A stretch of DNA of 61,882 nt from an uncultured beta proteobacterium. GTDB taxonomy: Bacteria; Pseudomonadota; Gammaproteobacteria; Burkholderiales; Burkholderiaceae_C. The notes under the pieces are model-generated. The model had not been told where the DNA came from, did no database searches, and saw nothing but the letters and a program-made list of their open reading frames with translations. Positions 28,785-37,909 of the stretch are shown here, in pieces (position 1 is the stretch's first letter; the number at the start of each line of letters is the position of its first letter). A program made the translations under genes and the position numbers. The DNA lies in the NCBI GenBank assembly GCA_903853895.1, contig CAINUX010000120.1, positions 1 through 61,882 on the forward strand. The letters run 5' to 3'.

Positions 28785-30884
28785 ATGACTGCCCAATACC
28801 AAGTCGATGGTGACGTCGCCATCATTACGCTCAACAACCCGCCGGTCAACGGATTGGGTTTGTCCACCCGCCTGGGCATTACCGACGGCATGGCCCAGGC
28901 CAACGCGGATGCTGCCGTTAAGTCCATTGTCATCACCGGTGCGGGCAAAGCCTTCTCTGGCGGTGCCGATATCAAGGAGTTTGGCTCCCCCAAAGCGGGC
29001 CAGGAGCCCAACCTGCTGAGCGTCATCACCGTGCTGGAGAATTCTGCCAAGCCCGTCATTGCAGCCATCCATACCGTAGCCATGGGCGGCGGGCTGGAAT
29101 TGGCCCTGGGTTGCCACTATCGCGTCGCAGCGCCCGGCACCAGCGTGGCTTTGCCTGAAGTCAAGCTGGGTCTGATTCCCGGCGCGGGCGGCACGCAGCG
29201 TTTGCCCCGCGTGCTCGGCGTGGAAGCTGCCCTGAACATGATTGTCAGCGGTGAGGCCATCAAGAGCGAGATGCTGGCTATGTTGCCTGGTCAGAAGCTG
29301 TTCGACAAGTTGTCTGTGTCTGCAGAAACTCTGGCTGCGGAAGCGCTGGCCTTCGCCCGCTCGGTGGCCGATGTGCGTCCGCTGCCCTTGGTGCGTGATC
29401 TCAAGTGCAAGCACCCCCTGGGGGACGCGTACTTCCAGTTTGCCCGCAACATGGTCAAGGGCATGTCCAAGAATTTTCCCGCTCCCGCCAAGTGCGTTGA
29501 CATCGTAGAAATCGCTACCAAGAAGAAGTTTGACGACGGCATGGCCGCAGAGCGCGACATTTTCCTGAACCTCATGCTCACATCCGAGAGCAAGGCTCTG
29601 CGCCACCTGTTCCTGGCCGAGCGTGCAGCTTCCAAGATTCCTGATGTGCCTTCAGACACTGCACAGCGCGCCATCGACTCCATCGCCGTCATTGGCGCTG
29701 GCACCATGGGTGGCGGCATTGCGATGAACTTCCTGAACGCCGGCATCCCCGTCAAGATGCTGGAAATGAAGCAGGAAGCGCTGGACCGTGGCGTGGCCAC
29801 GATCCGCAAGAACTACGAAGCCCAAGTCAAGAAGGGCAAGTTGAAGCAGGACAAGTACGACCAGCGCATGGCCCTGTTGACCACCACGCTGAGCTACGAT
29901 GATTTGAACGGCACGGACATGGTCATCGAAGCCGTGTTCGAAGAAATCGGCGTCAAGGAAGCCGTGTTCAAGGAACTCGACCGCGTCATGAAGCCCGGCG
30001 CCATCCTGGCCTCTAACACCTCCACGCTGGACGTGGACAAAATTGCCTCCTTCACCAAGCGTCCACAAGACGTGGTCGGCCTGCATTTTTTCAGCCCCGC
30101 CAACGTCATGAAGCTGCTGGAAGTGGTGCGCGGCAAGGAAACCGCCAAGGATGTCATGGCCACGGTGATGACGGTGGCCAAGAAGATCCGCAAGACCGCC
30201 GTGGTGTCTGGCGTGTGTGATGGCTTTATCGGCAACCGCATGATCGAGCAGTATGGGCGCCAAGGCGGCTTCCTGCTGGACGAAGGCTGCACACCGGCAC
30301 AGGTGGACAAGGCCATGGAGAAGTTCGGCATGGCCATGGGCCCGTTTCGCATGGGCGATCTTGCTGGCAACGACATCGGCTGGGCCATCCGCAAGCGCCG
30401 CTACCAGGAAAAGCCCAACATGAAGTACAGCAAGACCGCTGATCTGTTGTGCGAAAAAGGCCGCTTTGGCCAAAAGACCGGTGCTGGCTGGTATGACTAT
30501 GTTGCGGGCAAGCGCGACGCCATTCCGAACGCCGAAGTGGTCGCCATGATCGAAGAACACCGCAAGGCGCTGGGTATTACTCCACGCAAGATTTCCGACG
30601 AGGAAATCGTGCAGCGCCTGGTGTTCAGCCTGGTCAACGAAGCCGCGCATATTCTGGAAGAGGGCATTGCCAACAAGGCCAGCGATATCGACATCGTCTA
30701 CATCTTTGGTTATGGCTTCCCTGCACACCGCGGAGGCCCGATGAACTACGCCGACCAGGTGGGCCTGTTCAACGTGGTGCAAGCCATGAACCGCTTTGCC
30801 CTGAATCCGCTGGACGATGCCAATTTCTGGAAGCCAGCGCCTTTGTTGGCCCGACTGGCCGCTGAAGGCAAGACCTTCAACTAG
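28785..30884 (+). CDS. fadB: Bifunctional enoyl-CoA hydratase / 3-hydroxyacyl-CoA dehydrogenase
   Basis: This enzyme carries out two successive steps of fatty-acid beta-oxidation. The 699-residue protein has an N-terminal crotonase domain (1 to about 190), with the two catalytic glutamates near 104 in [14 protein letters not shown] and 124 in [23 protein letters not shown]-binding dehydrogenase domain starts at about 295 ([13 protein letters not shown]), with catalytic HFFSP near 432, followed by two C-terminal helical domains. CGAGGAA lies before the ATG. It is 74 bp upstream of the thiolase gene. Confidence 0.95.
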   Translation: MTAQYQVDGDVAIITLNNPPVNGLGLSTRLGITDGMAQANADAAVKSIVITGAGKAFSGGADIKEFGSPKAGQEPNLLSVITVLENSAKPVIAAIHTVAMGGGLELALGCHYRVAAPGTSVALPEVKLGLIPGAGGTQRLPRVLGVEAALNMIVSGEAIKSEMLAMLPGQKLFDKLSVSAETLAAEALAFARSVADVRPLPLVRDLKCKHPLGDAYFQFARNMVKGMSKNFPAPAKCVDIVEIATKKKFDDGMAAERDIFLNLMLTSESKALRHLFLAERAASKIPDVPSDTAQRAIDSIAVIGAGTMGGGIAMNFLNAGIPVKMLEMKQEALDRGVATIRKNYEAQVKKGKLKQDKYDQRMALLTTTLSYDDLNGTDMVIEAVFEEIGVKEAVFKELDRVMKPGAILASNTSTLDVDKIASFTKRPQDVVGLHFFSPANVMKLLEVVRGKETAKDVMATVMTVAKKIRKTAVVSGVCDGFIGNRMIEQYGRQGGFLLDEGCTPAQVDKAMEKFGMAMGPFRMGDLAGNDIGWAIRKRRYQEKPNMKYSKTADLLCEKGRFGQKTGAGWYDYVAGKRDAIPNAEVVAMIEEHRKALGITPRKISDEEIVQRLVFSLVNEAAHILEEGIANKASDIDIVYIFGYGFPAHRGGPMNYADQVGLFNVVQAMNRFALNPLDDANFWKPAPLLARLAAEGKTFN

Positions 30885-30958
30885 ATCTGAGACTTTGTGG
30901 GACAGACCGCAACGGCTCTGCCGCCAGCTCTGTCCTCAACACTTTAAGAGGAATCACC

Positions 30959-32134
30959 ATGACATCCGCAGTTATTGTTTCTACCGCACGTACACCCCTG
31001 GCCAAGAGCTGGAAGGGTTCCTTCAACATGACCCACGGCGCCACATTGGGCGGCCACGCCGTCGAACACGCCATCAAGCGCGCCGGCATCGAAGCCGGTG
31101 AGGTGGACGACGTCATCATGGGTTGCGCCACACCCGAAGGCGCTACTGGCGCCAACATCGCGCGCCAGGCTGCCTTGCGTGCTGGTTGCCCCGTTACCGT
31201 GTCCGGCATGACCATTAACCGCTTTTGCTCGTCGGGCCTGCAGACTATTGCAACTGCAGCCCAGCGCATCATCGCCAATGAAGGTGATATCTATGTGGCC
31301 GGCGGCGTGGAAGCCATCTCCTGCGTGCAGCAAGAGATGAACCAGCACATGCTGGCAGACCCCTGGTTGGTCAAGAACAAGCCCGAGATCTACTGGAATA
31401 TGCTGCAAACCGCCGAGAACGTGGCCAAGCGCTACAACATCAGCCGTGACGCTATGGACGAATACGGTGCCGCCAGCCAGCAGCGAGCCACGGCCGCCCT
31501 GGCCGCCGGCCTGTTTGCTGCAGAAATCGCCCCCATTACCGTCACCATGGGTGTGGCCGACAAAGTCATGGGCCTGACCACCAAGCAGGTCACCGTCAGC
31601 AACGACGAAGGCATTCGCGACGGCACCACCAAGGAAGGCATCAGCGGACTGCGCTCCGCAGTGCCCGGTGGCCTGATCACTGCCGGCAATGCCAGTCAGT
31701 TCTCGGACGGCGGCGGCGCTGTGGTGGTGATGCATGAAAAGATTGCCGAGCAAAAGGGCCTCAAACCACTGGGTCGCTTCCTGGGCTTTGCCGTGGCCGG
31801 TTGCGAGCCGGATGAGATGGGCATTGGCCCCGTGTTCGCCATTCCAAAAGTGCTGGCACGCCTGGGCCTGAAGGTCAGCGATATCGACCTGTGGGAACTG
31901 AACGAAGCCTTTGCCGTGCAAGTCATTTATTGCCGCGACAAGCTGGGCATTCCCGGTGACAAGCTCAACGTCAACGGCGGCGCCATTGCCGTGGGTCACC
32001 CTTACGGCGTCAGCGGCCAGCGCCTGACTGGTCACGCCCTGATTGAGGGCAAGCGCCGTGGCGCCAAGCGCGTCTGCGTCACCATGTGCATTGGCGGCGG
32101 CATGGGCGCAGCGGGTATTTTTGAAGTGCTGTAA
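30959..32134 (+). CDS. fadA: Acetyl-CoA C-acyltransferase (thiolase)
   Basis: Thiolase cleaves 3-ketoacyl-CoA to acetyl-CoA and a shortened acyl-CoA. The 391-residue length is standard. The acyl-accepting cysteine is C90 in NRFCSSG. The second catalytic pair is H347 in GHPYGVSG and C377 in [21 protein letters not shown] precedes the start. Its position after the FadB-like gene makes a fatty-acid beta-oxidation role most likely; a role in aromatic-acid or polyhydroxyalkanoate metabolism cannot be excluded. Confidence 0.93.
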   Translation: MTSAVIVSTARTPLAKSWKGSFNMTHGATLGGHAVEHAIKRAGIEAGEVDDVIMGCATPEGATGANIARQAALRAGCPVTVSGMTINRFCSSGLQTIATAAQRIIANEGDIYVAGGVEAISCVQQEMNQHMLADPWLVKNKPEIYWNMLQTAENVAKRYNISRDAMDEYGAASQQRATAALAAGLFAAEIAPITVTMGVADKVMGLTTKQVTVSNDEGIRDGTTKEGISGLRSAVPGGLITAGNASQFSDGGGAVVVMHEKIAEQKGLKPLGRFLGFAVAGCEPDEMGIGPVFAIPKVLARLGLKVSDIDLWELNEAFAVQVIYCRDKLGIPGDKLNVNGGAIAVGHPYGVSGQRLTGHALIEGKRRGAKRVCVTMCIGGGMGAAGIFEVL

Positions 32135-32433
32135 GGCCGCAAGATACACCTGTGTGGGGCCTGAGAGGCTGGCCCTTCAGTCAGTCCACCTGAGGCTTTT
32201 ATTAGACGGGATGCGGCCCGATGGCATGCCAGAAGGTGCCGCAGGGAGTGCGCTCCCCCTGCGTTGGCAGCCAATCGGTGCTGCGTCGGGAGCGCCCTGA
32301 ACTCCAAATCGCCAGCAACAGCTACCAGGGGGAGGACACCACCTGGGCCACGGATAGCACCCTGACTCGCAAAGAAGGCAGATGGCTGACCGCACGTGGC
32401 ACAAGCCCGTAGACGATCCATTTCTATTTTTTC

Positions 32434-32447
32434 AAACCCGAGGGTTT
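32434..32447. promoter_or_regulatory. Palindrome AAACCC-GA-GGGTTT
   Basis: Perfect 6-bp arms with a 2-bp centre, 60 bp upstream of the DsrE-like gene. The A/T-flanked C- and G-tract layout resembles operators of CsoR-family repressors, one of which is encoded at 37864-38193. No T-run follows it, which argues against a terminator. Confidence 0.35.
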
Positions 32448-32488
32448 CTACGGTTGGGTTTGTAGGCCTGTTGGTTTTAGCATCGGAT

Positions 32489-32500
32489 CTTATATATAAG
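32489..32500. promoter_or_regulatory. Perfect AT-rich palindrome before the DsrE-like gene
   Basis: CTTATATATAAG lies 6 bp upstream of the ATG at 32507, and its right arm overlaps the AAGGA ribosome binding site. It could be a -10 region, an ArsR-type operator, or both. The ArsR-family gene at 38288 is a candidate partner. Confidence 0.4.
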
Positions 32501-32506
32501 GACTTG

Positions 32507-32920
32507 ATGATGAAACGGGCTACGGTGTTTTGGGTTGCCTTGCTGGCTGCTTCGCTGGCGTGGGGTCAGGTCAAAGTTGTCTACCACCTGAGCGAGGGTT
32601 TGGCCCAGGCATCGCGCAGCATGGCCAATATCCGCAACCACCTGTCTGCAGATCCTACGGCCAAGATCGTGGTGGTCACGCATGGCCCGGGTATCGATTT
32701 CCTGCTGGATGGCGCCGTCAATCCCAAGGGGCAGCCCTATTCGGGCGATGTGGCTGATTTGGTGGGGCGCGGCGTGGAATTCCGGGTCTGCAATAACACC
32801 CTGACGGCGCGCACTATCAGCAAAGACAAGGTCGCCATGGAAGCGCAAATAGTGCCGTCCGGTGTGGCCGAGGTGGCCCGCCTGCAGGCCAAAGAAGGCT
32901 TTGTGTACATTCATCCCTGA
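32507..32920 (+). CDS. Exported DsrE/DsrF-like protein
   Basis: DsrE-fold proteins carry or relay sulfur as persulfide. The 137-residue product begins with a signal peptide (MMKRATVFWVALLAASLAWG). It then shows the fold pattern VKVVYHLSEG, ANIRNHLSADPTAKIVVVTHGPGIDFLL, GVEFRVCNNTL and VPSGVAEVARLQAKEGFVYI. The single cysteine in the mature part lies in FRVCNNTL, the position used in many DsrE-like proteins. Start codons at 32507 and 32510 are both served by AAGGA. It heads a plus-strand series with two cytochromes and FccB, which supports a periplasmic sulfur role. Confidence 0.82.
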   Translation: MMKRATVFWVALLAASLAWGQVKVVYHLSEGLAQASRSMANIRNHLSADPTAKIVVVTHGPGIDFLLDGAVNPKGQPYSGDVADLVGRGVEFRVCNNTLTARTISKDKVAMEAQIVPSGVAEVARLQAKEGFVYIHP

Positions 32921-32960
32921 CCGCACACTATTTCGAATACCCACAATAGGAGAACACACC

Positions 32961-33269
32961 ATGCAACGGAATGCTTTGTTGCTGGCCGCCGGGCTAGCTG
33001 GTTTACCCCTCATGTCCCAGGCCCAGACGATGGACCCCTTGCAGGTGCGCAGCATGGCCGCCTCGTGCGCCAACTGCCATGGCACACACGGCATTGCGGA
33101 GGCGGGCAACGAGTCCCTGGCGGGCGTCAGCAAAGACGAGCTGCTGAAGAAAATGCTGGATTTCAAGACCGGCAAGAAGCCCGCAACCATCATGCACCAG
33201 CTCTCCAAGGGTTATTCCGACGAACAGCTGGCTGCCCTGGCGAGTTATTTTTCAGCCTTGAAGAAATAA
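32961..33269 (+). CDS. Monohaem cytochrome c, FccA-like
   Basis: The 102-residue exported protein has a signal peptide ending SQAQ and one haem site CANCH (C36, C39, H40). The tail pattern KKPATIMHQLSKGYSDEQLAALASYF resembles the cytochrome subunit of flavocytochrome c sulfide dehydrogenase, with a methionine ligand in TIMHQL. The classical FccA has two haems, so this looks like a half-size version. TAGGAG precedes the start. It lies just before the FccB gene and probably accepts its electrons. Confidence 0.85.
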   Translation: MQRNALLLAAGLAGLPLMSQAQTMDPLQVRSMAASCANCHGTHGIAEAGNESLAGVSKDELLKKMLDFKTGKKPATIMHQLSKGYSDEQLAALASYFSALKK

Positions 33270-33282
33270 GGGGAACGTGATC

Positions 33283-34569
33283 ATGATGCAACGTCGGCAA
33301 TTTGTACAAAGCGTGGGTGCAGCGGGCGCTCTGGGAGCGATGGGCCTGGTCACCGGCTGTGCCAGTACACCGGGCGGAAGTGGTCCGAAGGTGGTGGTGG
33401 TGGGGGGCGGGTATGGCGGCGCCACCACGGCCAAGTATGTGCGTATGTGGTCGGACTATGGGATCGACGTCACGCTGGTGGAACCCAGTGCTGCTTTCAT
33501 CTCGTGCCCTCTCTCAAATCTGGTGCTGGGCGGCAGCAAGACCATGGCCGACATCACCACACCGTACGACAACCTGGTCAAGCGCCACGGTGTGCGCTGG
33601 GTACAGGACATGGCGGTTCGCATCGACCCCGATAAGCGGGTCGTGGTGCTGGCAAAGGGTGGCGAACTGCCGTATGACCGGCTCATCCTGTCACCGGGTG
33701 TGGACTTTATGTGGGACACGTTGCCCGGCATGGCCACTGCCGGTGCAAAAGACAAGGTGCTGCACGGCTGGAAAGCAGGCGCCCAGACCGTTGCACTGCG
33801 CCAGCAGCTTGAAGCCATGCCCGATGGCGGCGTCTATGCGTTGGCAATTCCGCTGGCACCCTACCGCTGCCCGCCCGGGCCGTATGAGCGTGCCTGCCAG
33901 GTGGCAAGCTATTTCAGCAAGGCCAAGCCCAAGAGCAAGGTGTTGATATTGGATGCCAATGACGACGTTACCTCCAAAGGGCCACTGTTCAAGAAGGCCT
34001 GGAAAGACCGCTATGACGGCATCATCGAATACCGCCCCAAACACAAAGTGGTCGATGTGGACGCCGCCACCAACACGCTCAAGTTCGAGTTCAATGACGA
34101 TTTGAAGGCCGCGGTGCTGAATGTCATTCCCGACATGCGTGCAGGCGACATCGCTGTCAAGACCGGGCTGGCGACTGCCAACAAGCGCTGGTGCGAGGTG
34201 GACTTTTTGACCTTCGAATCCATCGCCGTCAAGAACATCCATGTGCTGGGCGACTCCATCCAGATTGCCCCCAATATGCCCAAGTCCGGCCACATGGCCA
34301 ACCAGCACGGCAAGACCTGTGCCGCTGCAGTGGTGGCGCTGTTGACCGGCAAGCAGCCCAACGCCATGCCGATCTACAACAACACCTGCTACAGCTTTGT
34401 CAGCCCAGAGGATGTGGTGCACGTCTCCAGCGTGCACCGCTACGATGCCGACAAAAAGACCATGCTGCCAGTAGCCGGTGCAGGAGGGGTATCCAGCGCA
34501 GCCAACGAGCTGGAAGGCCGCTACGCAATGGCTTGGGCCCGCAACATCTGGGCCGATACGCTGGCCTGA
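33283..34569 (+). CDS. fccB: Flavocytochrome c sulfide dehydrogenase flavoprotein FccB
   Basis: FccB oxidises sulfide to sulfur or polysulfide in the periplasm and passes electrons to a cytochrome. The 428-residue protein begins with a twin-arginine signal (QRRQFVQS), followed by a possible lipobox LVTGC at C26. The FAD-binding VVVVGGGYGG follows. The cysteine in ISCPLSN matches the residue that binds FAD covalently in characterised FccB. The cysteines in YRCPPGPYERA and NTCYSFVSPED match its active-site disulfide. Starts at 33283 and 33286 both fit AAGGGG. Confidence 0.93.
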   Translation: MMQRRQFVQSVGAAGALGAMGLVTGCASTPGGSGPKVVVVGGGYGGATTAKYVRMWSDYGIDVTLVEPSAAFISCPLSNLVLGGSKTMADITTPYDNLVKRHGVRWVQDMAVRIDPDKRVVVLAKGGELPYDRLILSPGVDFMWDTLPGMATAGAKDKVLHGWKAGAQTVALRQQLEAMPDGGVYALAIPLAPYRCPPGPYERACQVASYFSKAKPKSKVLILDANDDVTSKGPLFKKAWKDRYDGIIEYRPKHKVVDVDAATNTLKFEFNDDLKAAVLNVIPDMRAGDIAVKTGLATANKRWCEVDFLTFESIAVKNIHVLGDSIQIAPNMPKSGHMANQHGKTCAAAVVALLTGKQPNAMPIYNNTCYSFVSPEDVVHVSSVHRYDADKKTMLPVAGAGGVSSAANELEGRYAMAWARNIWADTLA

Positions 34570-35201
34570 TGCAAGCCATGGATATCGGTGTGGGAAAGAT
34601 CGGGCTGCTGGTCCGCTGGGTGGCTGTGGCGGCTTGCGCAACCCTGGCCAGTGGCGCCTGGGCGCAGGCCGATGAGGCACGTGCCAAGAAAATCGTCAAC
34701 GGCGTCTGCTTTTTATGCCATGGGGCTGAGGGAGAGTCGTCCAGTGAAGTGTTTCCGCGCCTGGCGGGGCAGCACTGGGAATATGTCGCCAAACAGCTCG
34801 ACAACTTCAAATCCGGCAAGCGCAAGAGTACCGCCATGGCTGATATGGCTGCCAAGCTGACGCCCGATGAAATGCTGGCCCTGGGGCGTTATTTTGAGAA
34901 GCAGACAGTTGTCTCCGAGCCAGCCAAAGACGGCGCCCTGGCGGCCGTAGGCAGCTATATCTACCAGCGCGGTAACCCGTATAGCGGCGTGGCGCCGTGT
35001 GCCACTTGCCACGGACCGGGCGCGCTCGGTACGACACAGCTGCCCAGACTGGCGGGGCAGTTTGCGCCCTATATTGAGGGGCAACTGAAACAGTTCAACC
35101 AGCGCGAGCGCACCAATGACAATGCCGTCATGCATTCAATCGCCAGCAAGATGACGGCGTTGGAGATGGCTGCTGTGGCGGAATACCTCGCTTCCAAGTA
35201 G
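34569..35201 (+). CDS. Dihaem cytochrome c4-type protein
   Basis: The 210-residue precursor has a signal region (about 8-33, ending SGAWAQ) and two haem-binding domains, CFLCH at C47-H51 and CATCH at C144-H148. Each is followed by the FPRLAGQ or LPRLAGQ pattern typical of cytochrome c4. The family carries electrons between periplasmic donors and terminal oxidases. Its start overlaps the fccB stop by one base (TGATG), so it is co-translated and is likely the onward acceptor for the sulfide dehydrogenase. Confidence 0.92.
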   Translation: MQAMDIGVGKIGLLVRWVAVAACATLASGAWAQADEARAKKIVNGVCFLCHGAEGESSSEVFPRLAGQHWEYVAKQLDNFKSGKRKSTAMADMAAKLTPDEMLALGRYFEKQTVVSEPAKDGALAAVGSYIYQRGNPYSGVAPCATCHGPGALGTTQLPRLAGQFAPYIEGQLKQFNQRERTNDNAVMHSIASKMTALEMAAVAEYLASK

Positions 35202-35222
35202 ACACCTAGCGTGGGTCGGGGC

Positions 35223-36323
35223 TCAGGTGGCCTTGGCGGCGGCGGTTTGGCCAACGCTGGCGGGCTCTGCCGGCTGTTGCCCATCCAGTAGACGGTCCAT
35301 CAAGCCCGCACCAGCCCACATTCCCAGAAGCGTCATCCAGGCGGTCAGTGCAAAGATTGACCCTCCGGTCATACCGGCGCCCACCGCACAGCCACCTGCC
35401 AGCATGGAGCCGAATCCCATCAAAATGGCACCGGCGATGTAGCGGGTCATGCTGTAGCCATCCTTGAATCCCTCAAGCTTGAGGTCGCGCCCCAGCAATG
35501 CGCCCAGGAACGAACCCGCAAATACACCGGGCAAGAGACCAAAGTCGAAACCAATGCGGGGTGCCGGTGACGACAACACCCGCATCAACCATTCTGCCGA
35601 CGGACCGCTGAAGGTCAATCCCTGTATTGGAATGGGCTCAAAGGATTGATTGGACACGGCGTAGTTGAACCACCATGCCGCCGCCACGGTCAGGCCCACG
35701 CCCATGCCGCCCAACCACATCCACGCACTGCGCCGGGGGCTTCTCCACGAAAAATACAACGCCGCTCCCAACCAGACCAGGCCCGCCGCCAGACCACCCC
35801 AATTTCCAACCCCGGTTAGGGCAAGGACATCACGCGATGCGCCCGCCTCTACTGTCCACCATCCACTGATGGTGGCGCGCAACGGTGCCAGTGCGCCCGA
35901 CAGCGAGGCCTGAGCAGTTACCGCAAAGATCAGACCTGAGAGCAGGGCGCGCAGGTTGCCGTTGGCTGAGAGCACCAGCAGGCGGCTGGCGCAGCCCCGC
36001 GTCATGATCATGCCGATGCCGAAGAGCAGGCCGCCTATGGCCGCGCCGGAAAGGCTGCCGCGCATGGCAATCTGGCGCGCCGTGCTGATGTCTAGTTGGT
36101 GTGTCAGCAGCAATGCTTGCACCGCGACGACCGCGGTGGCAAAGGCAAACAGCCAGACCGACAGCTTTTCGCCGAAGTTGCGGTGCCAAAACTCGATGAC
36201 GGCCGCGCGCAGGCAAAAGCGTGAGCGCTGTGCGAAAAATCCAAACAGAGTACCAATGGCCGCGCCGCCCAGCGCCAGCACCGTGCCGTCGCCGTAGCGT
36301 TCCAGAATGCTTGCCAGATCCAC
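35223..36323 (-). CDS. YeeE/YedE (TsuA-like) sulfur-compound transporter
   Basis: This is a polytopic inner-membrane protein of the family that includes the thiosulfate importer TsuA/YeeE. About ten hydrophobic helices are visible. The conserved cysteines occur in RFCLRAAV (about residue 37), RGCASRLL (about 110) and AGGCAVGAG (about 320), the residues proposed to relay thiosulfate. The GTG at 36323 is favoured by GGGGA five bases upstream; a TTG at 36335 is the alternative. It is divergent from the first metallohydrolase gene and converges with the sulfide-oxidation genes. Confidence 0.88.
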   Translation of the reverse strand: MDLASILERYGDGTVLALGGAAIGTLFGFFAQRSRFCLRAAVIEFWHRNFGEKLSVWLFAFATAVVAVQALLLTHQLDISTARQIAMRGSLSGAAIGGLLFGIGMIMTRGCASRLLVLSANGNLRALLSGLIFAVTAQASLSGALAPLRATISGWWTVEAGASRDVLALTGVGNWGGLAAGLVWLGAALYFSWRSPRRSAWMWLGGMGVGLTVAAAWWFNYAVSNQSFEPIPIQGLTFSGPSAEWLMRVLSSPAPRIGFDFGLLPGVFAGSFLGALLGRDLKLEGFKDGYSMTRYIAGAILMGFGSMLAGGCAVGAGMTGGSIFALTAWMTLLGMWAGAGLMDRLLDGQQPAEPASVGQTAAAKAT

Positions 36324-36386
36324 TGCGTTCCCCAATAATTCCGCAAACGCTTATATTACTGCCAAGTAAGAACTTTAAGGAAGACC

Positions 36387-37373
36387 ATGCCATTGTTTGC
36401 ACAGAAACTGTTTCACCTGAACCACTGGTGTCGCGCCCTGGTTGCCGGGCTCGGCCTTGTCTGTGCGGTCGGTCTGGCGCATGCACAAGGTTCTGCGCAA
36501 GGGCCAGCCATGGTGGTGCAACAGGTATCCGCGACTGCCTGGTATGTGGAGGGGCAGAGCGCCCTGGGAACGCCTGCCAACCAGAACTTCATCTCCAACG
36601 CTGCGTTTGTCGTCACGCCTGCGGGCGTCGTGGTGGTGGACGCGCTGGGCTCACCGGCTCTGGCAGAGCGGCTGCTGGCAGAGATCCGCAAGATCACTCC
36701 CCAGCCCGTTACCCATGTGATCGTGACCCACTACCATGCGGACCACATCTATGGTTTGCAGACGTTCAAGGCACAGGGCGCTCGCATCATGGCCCACCGG
36801 GCCGCGCGGGACTACTTGAACTCGGACGCCGCCCTGATCCGGTTGCAGGCCTCGCGTGAGACGCTGGCACCCTGGATCAATGCGCAGACGCGCCTCGTGC
36901 CTGCCGATGACTGGATAGAGGGTACAAACGACCTGGTGGTGGGTGGCGTGCGATTTGTGCTGACTCCGGTAGGGCCATCGCACACACCGGAGGATGTGGT
37001 TGTCTATCTGCCCCAGGAGAAGGTGCTGTTTGCCGGGGATTTGGTGTTTCGCAACCGTGTGCCCTATGTAGGGCAGGCCGATAGTGGGCGCTGGATCAAA
37101 GCATTGGACACCTTGCTGGCGTTTGATACCGCAGTCATTGTGCCGGGCCACGGCCCCTTGTCGTCCGAGGCTCGCAAGGACATGGAGTTGACGCGTGACT
37201 ATCTGGGATACCTGCGCAAGACCATGGGACAGGCGGCCCGGAACATGGAGCCTTTTGACGATGCCTACCAGGCCACCGACTGGAAGCGGTTTGAAGCGCT
37301 GCCGTTGTTTCGGGTGGCCAACCGCATGAACGCGTACAACACCTATCTTTTGATGGAAAGAGAAGCTCCATGA
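36387..37373 (+). CDS. SoxH-like exported metallo-beta-lactamase-fold hydrolase, copy 1
   Basis: The 328-residue protein has a signal peptide (about 1-34, ending LAHAQG) and the zinc motif HYHADH (H115, H117, D119, H120). The remaining ligands are in [15 protein letters not shown] and VPGHGPL. The family is that of SoxH and the SoxH-related quinoprotein-relay hydrolases, whose substrate is not firmly known but which travel with sulfur-oxidation or PQQ genes. AAGGAAG precedes the ATG. It overlaps the thioredoxin-like gene by 4 bp. A second copy lies at 38611, about three-quarters identical by eye. Confidence 0.9.
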   Translation: MPLFAQKLFHLNHWCRALVAGLGLVCAVGLAHAQGSAQGPAMVVQQVSATAWYVEGQSALGTPANQNFISNAAFVVTPAGVVVVDALGSPALAERLLAEIRKITPQPVTHVIVTHYHADHIYGLQTFKAQGARIMAHRAARDYLNSDAALIRLQASRETLAPWINAQTRLVPADDWIEGTNDLVVGGVRFVLTPVGPSHTPEDVVVYLPQEKVLFAGDLVFRNRVPYVGQADSGRWIKALDTLLAFDTAVIVPGHGPLSSEARKDMELTRDYLGYLRKTMGQAARNMEPFDDAYQATDWKRFEALPLFRVANRMNAYNTYLLMEREAP

Positions 37374-37909
37374 CGAACAGCAATGCAGGGCCCACGCGGC
37401 GCATGCTGCTGGGCATCGCTGCCGCAGCGGCGGCTACGGGCACGGCCGGGCCATCATGGGCTGCAGGTGCTACTCTGCCGGCTCCGGTGGCACTGTCGGA
37501 TGCATTGGCCAGCGCATTGGACAAAGGGAACCCGCTGGTTGTGATGGTGAGCCTGGACGGGTGCCCATTCTGTCGCGTGGCTCGGGACAGTTACCTGGCA
37601 CCCTTGCACCGCGAAGGGGCTGTTTCTGTGTACCAGATTGACATGCGAAGCGCCCAAGCCGTGCGAGATTTCTCAGGGGCCACGCGTACCCATGAAGACC
37701 TGGTGCGCACATGGCGCGTCACCATTGCACCGACGGTGCTGTTTTTTGGACCGCAAGGCAAAGAAGTGGTCGCGCGGCTGGAGGGCGGCTATATCCCGGA
37801 CTTCTATGGGGCCTATCTGGACCAGCGGCTGGAACAGGCGCGAGCCTTGATCAAGTCCACACGTCAGGCGAATTTTTCCATCAGTCGGGCGGAGCGTTCG
37901 ACCTCCTGA
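37370..37909 (+). CDS. Tat-exported thioredoxin-like protein (SoxW-like)
   Basis: The 179-residue product starts with a twin-arginine signal (TRRMLLGIAAAAAA) ending SWAAG. It carries a thioredoxin-fold motif SLDGCPFC (C65, C68), then TWRVTIAPTVLFFGPQG. This resembles SoxW and other periplasmic thioredoxins that keep sulfur-carrier proteins reduced. It overlaps the upstream metallohydrolase by 4 bp. Its 3' end runs 46 bp into the convergent CsoR-family gene, which is unusual. Confidence 0.85.
   Translation: MTNSNAGPTRRMLLGIAAAAAATGTAGPSWAAGATLPAPVALSDALASALDKGNPLVVMVSLDGCPFCRVARDSYLAPLHREGAVSVYQIDMRSAQAVRDFSGATRTHEDLVRTWRVTIAPTVLFFGPQGKEVVARLEGGYIPDFYGAYLDQRLEQARALIKSTRQANFSISRAERSTS

Larger units (their letters stand above)
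32135..32506. other. 372-bp gap upstream of the sulfur operon
   Basis: This gap lies between thiolase and the DsrE-like gene. I find no credible gene in it. It contains the palindrome AAACCC-GA-GGGTTT at 32434-32447 and CTTATATATAAG at 32489-32500, both close to the downstream start. The rest shows short frames without family resemblance. Confidence 0.5.

Noticed and set aside
32032..32421. Minus-strand open frame across the end of thiolase and the following gap
   Set aside because: It overlaps the thiolase coding region, and the non-overlapping part shows no family resemblance.
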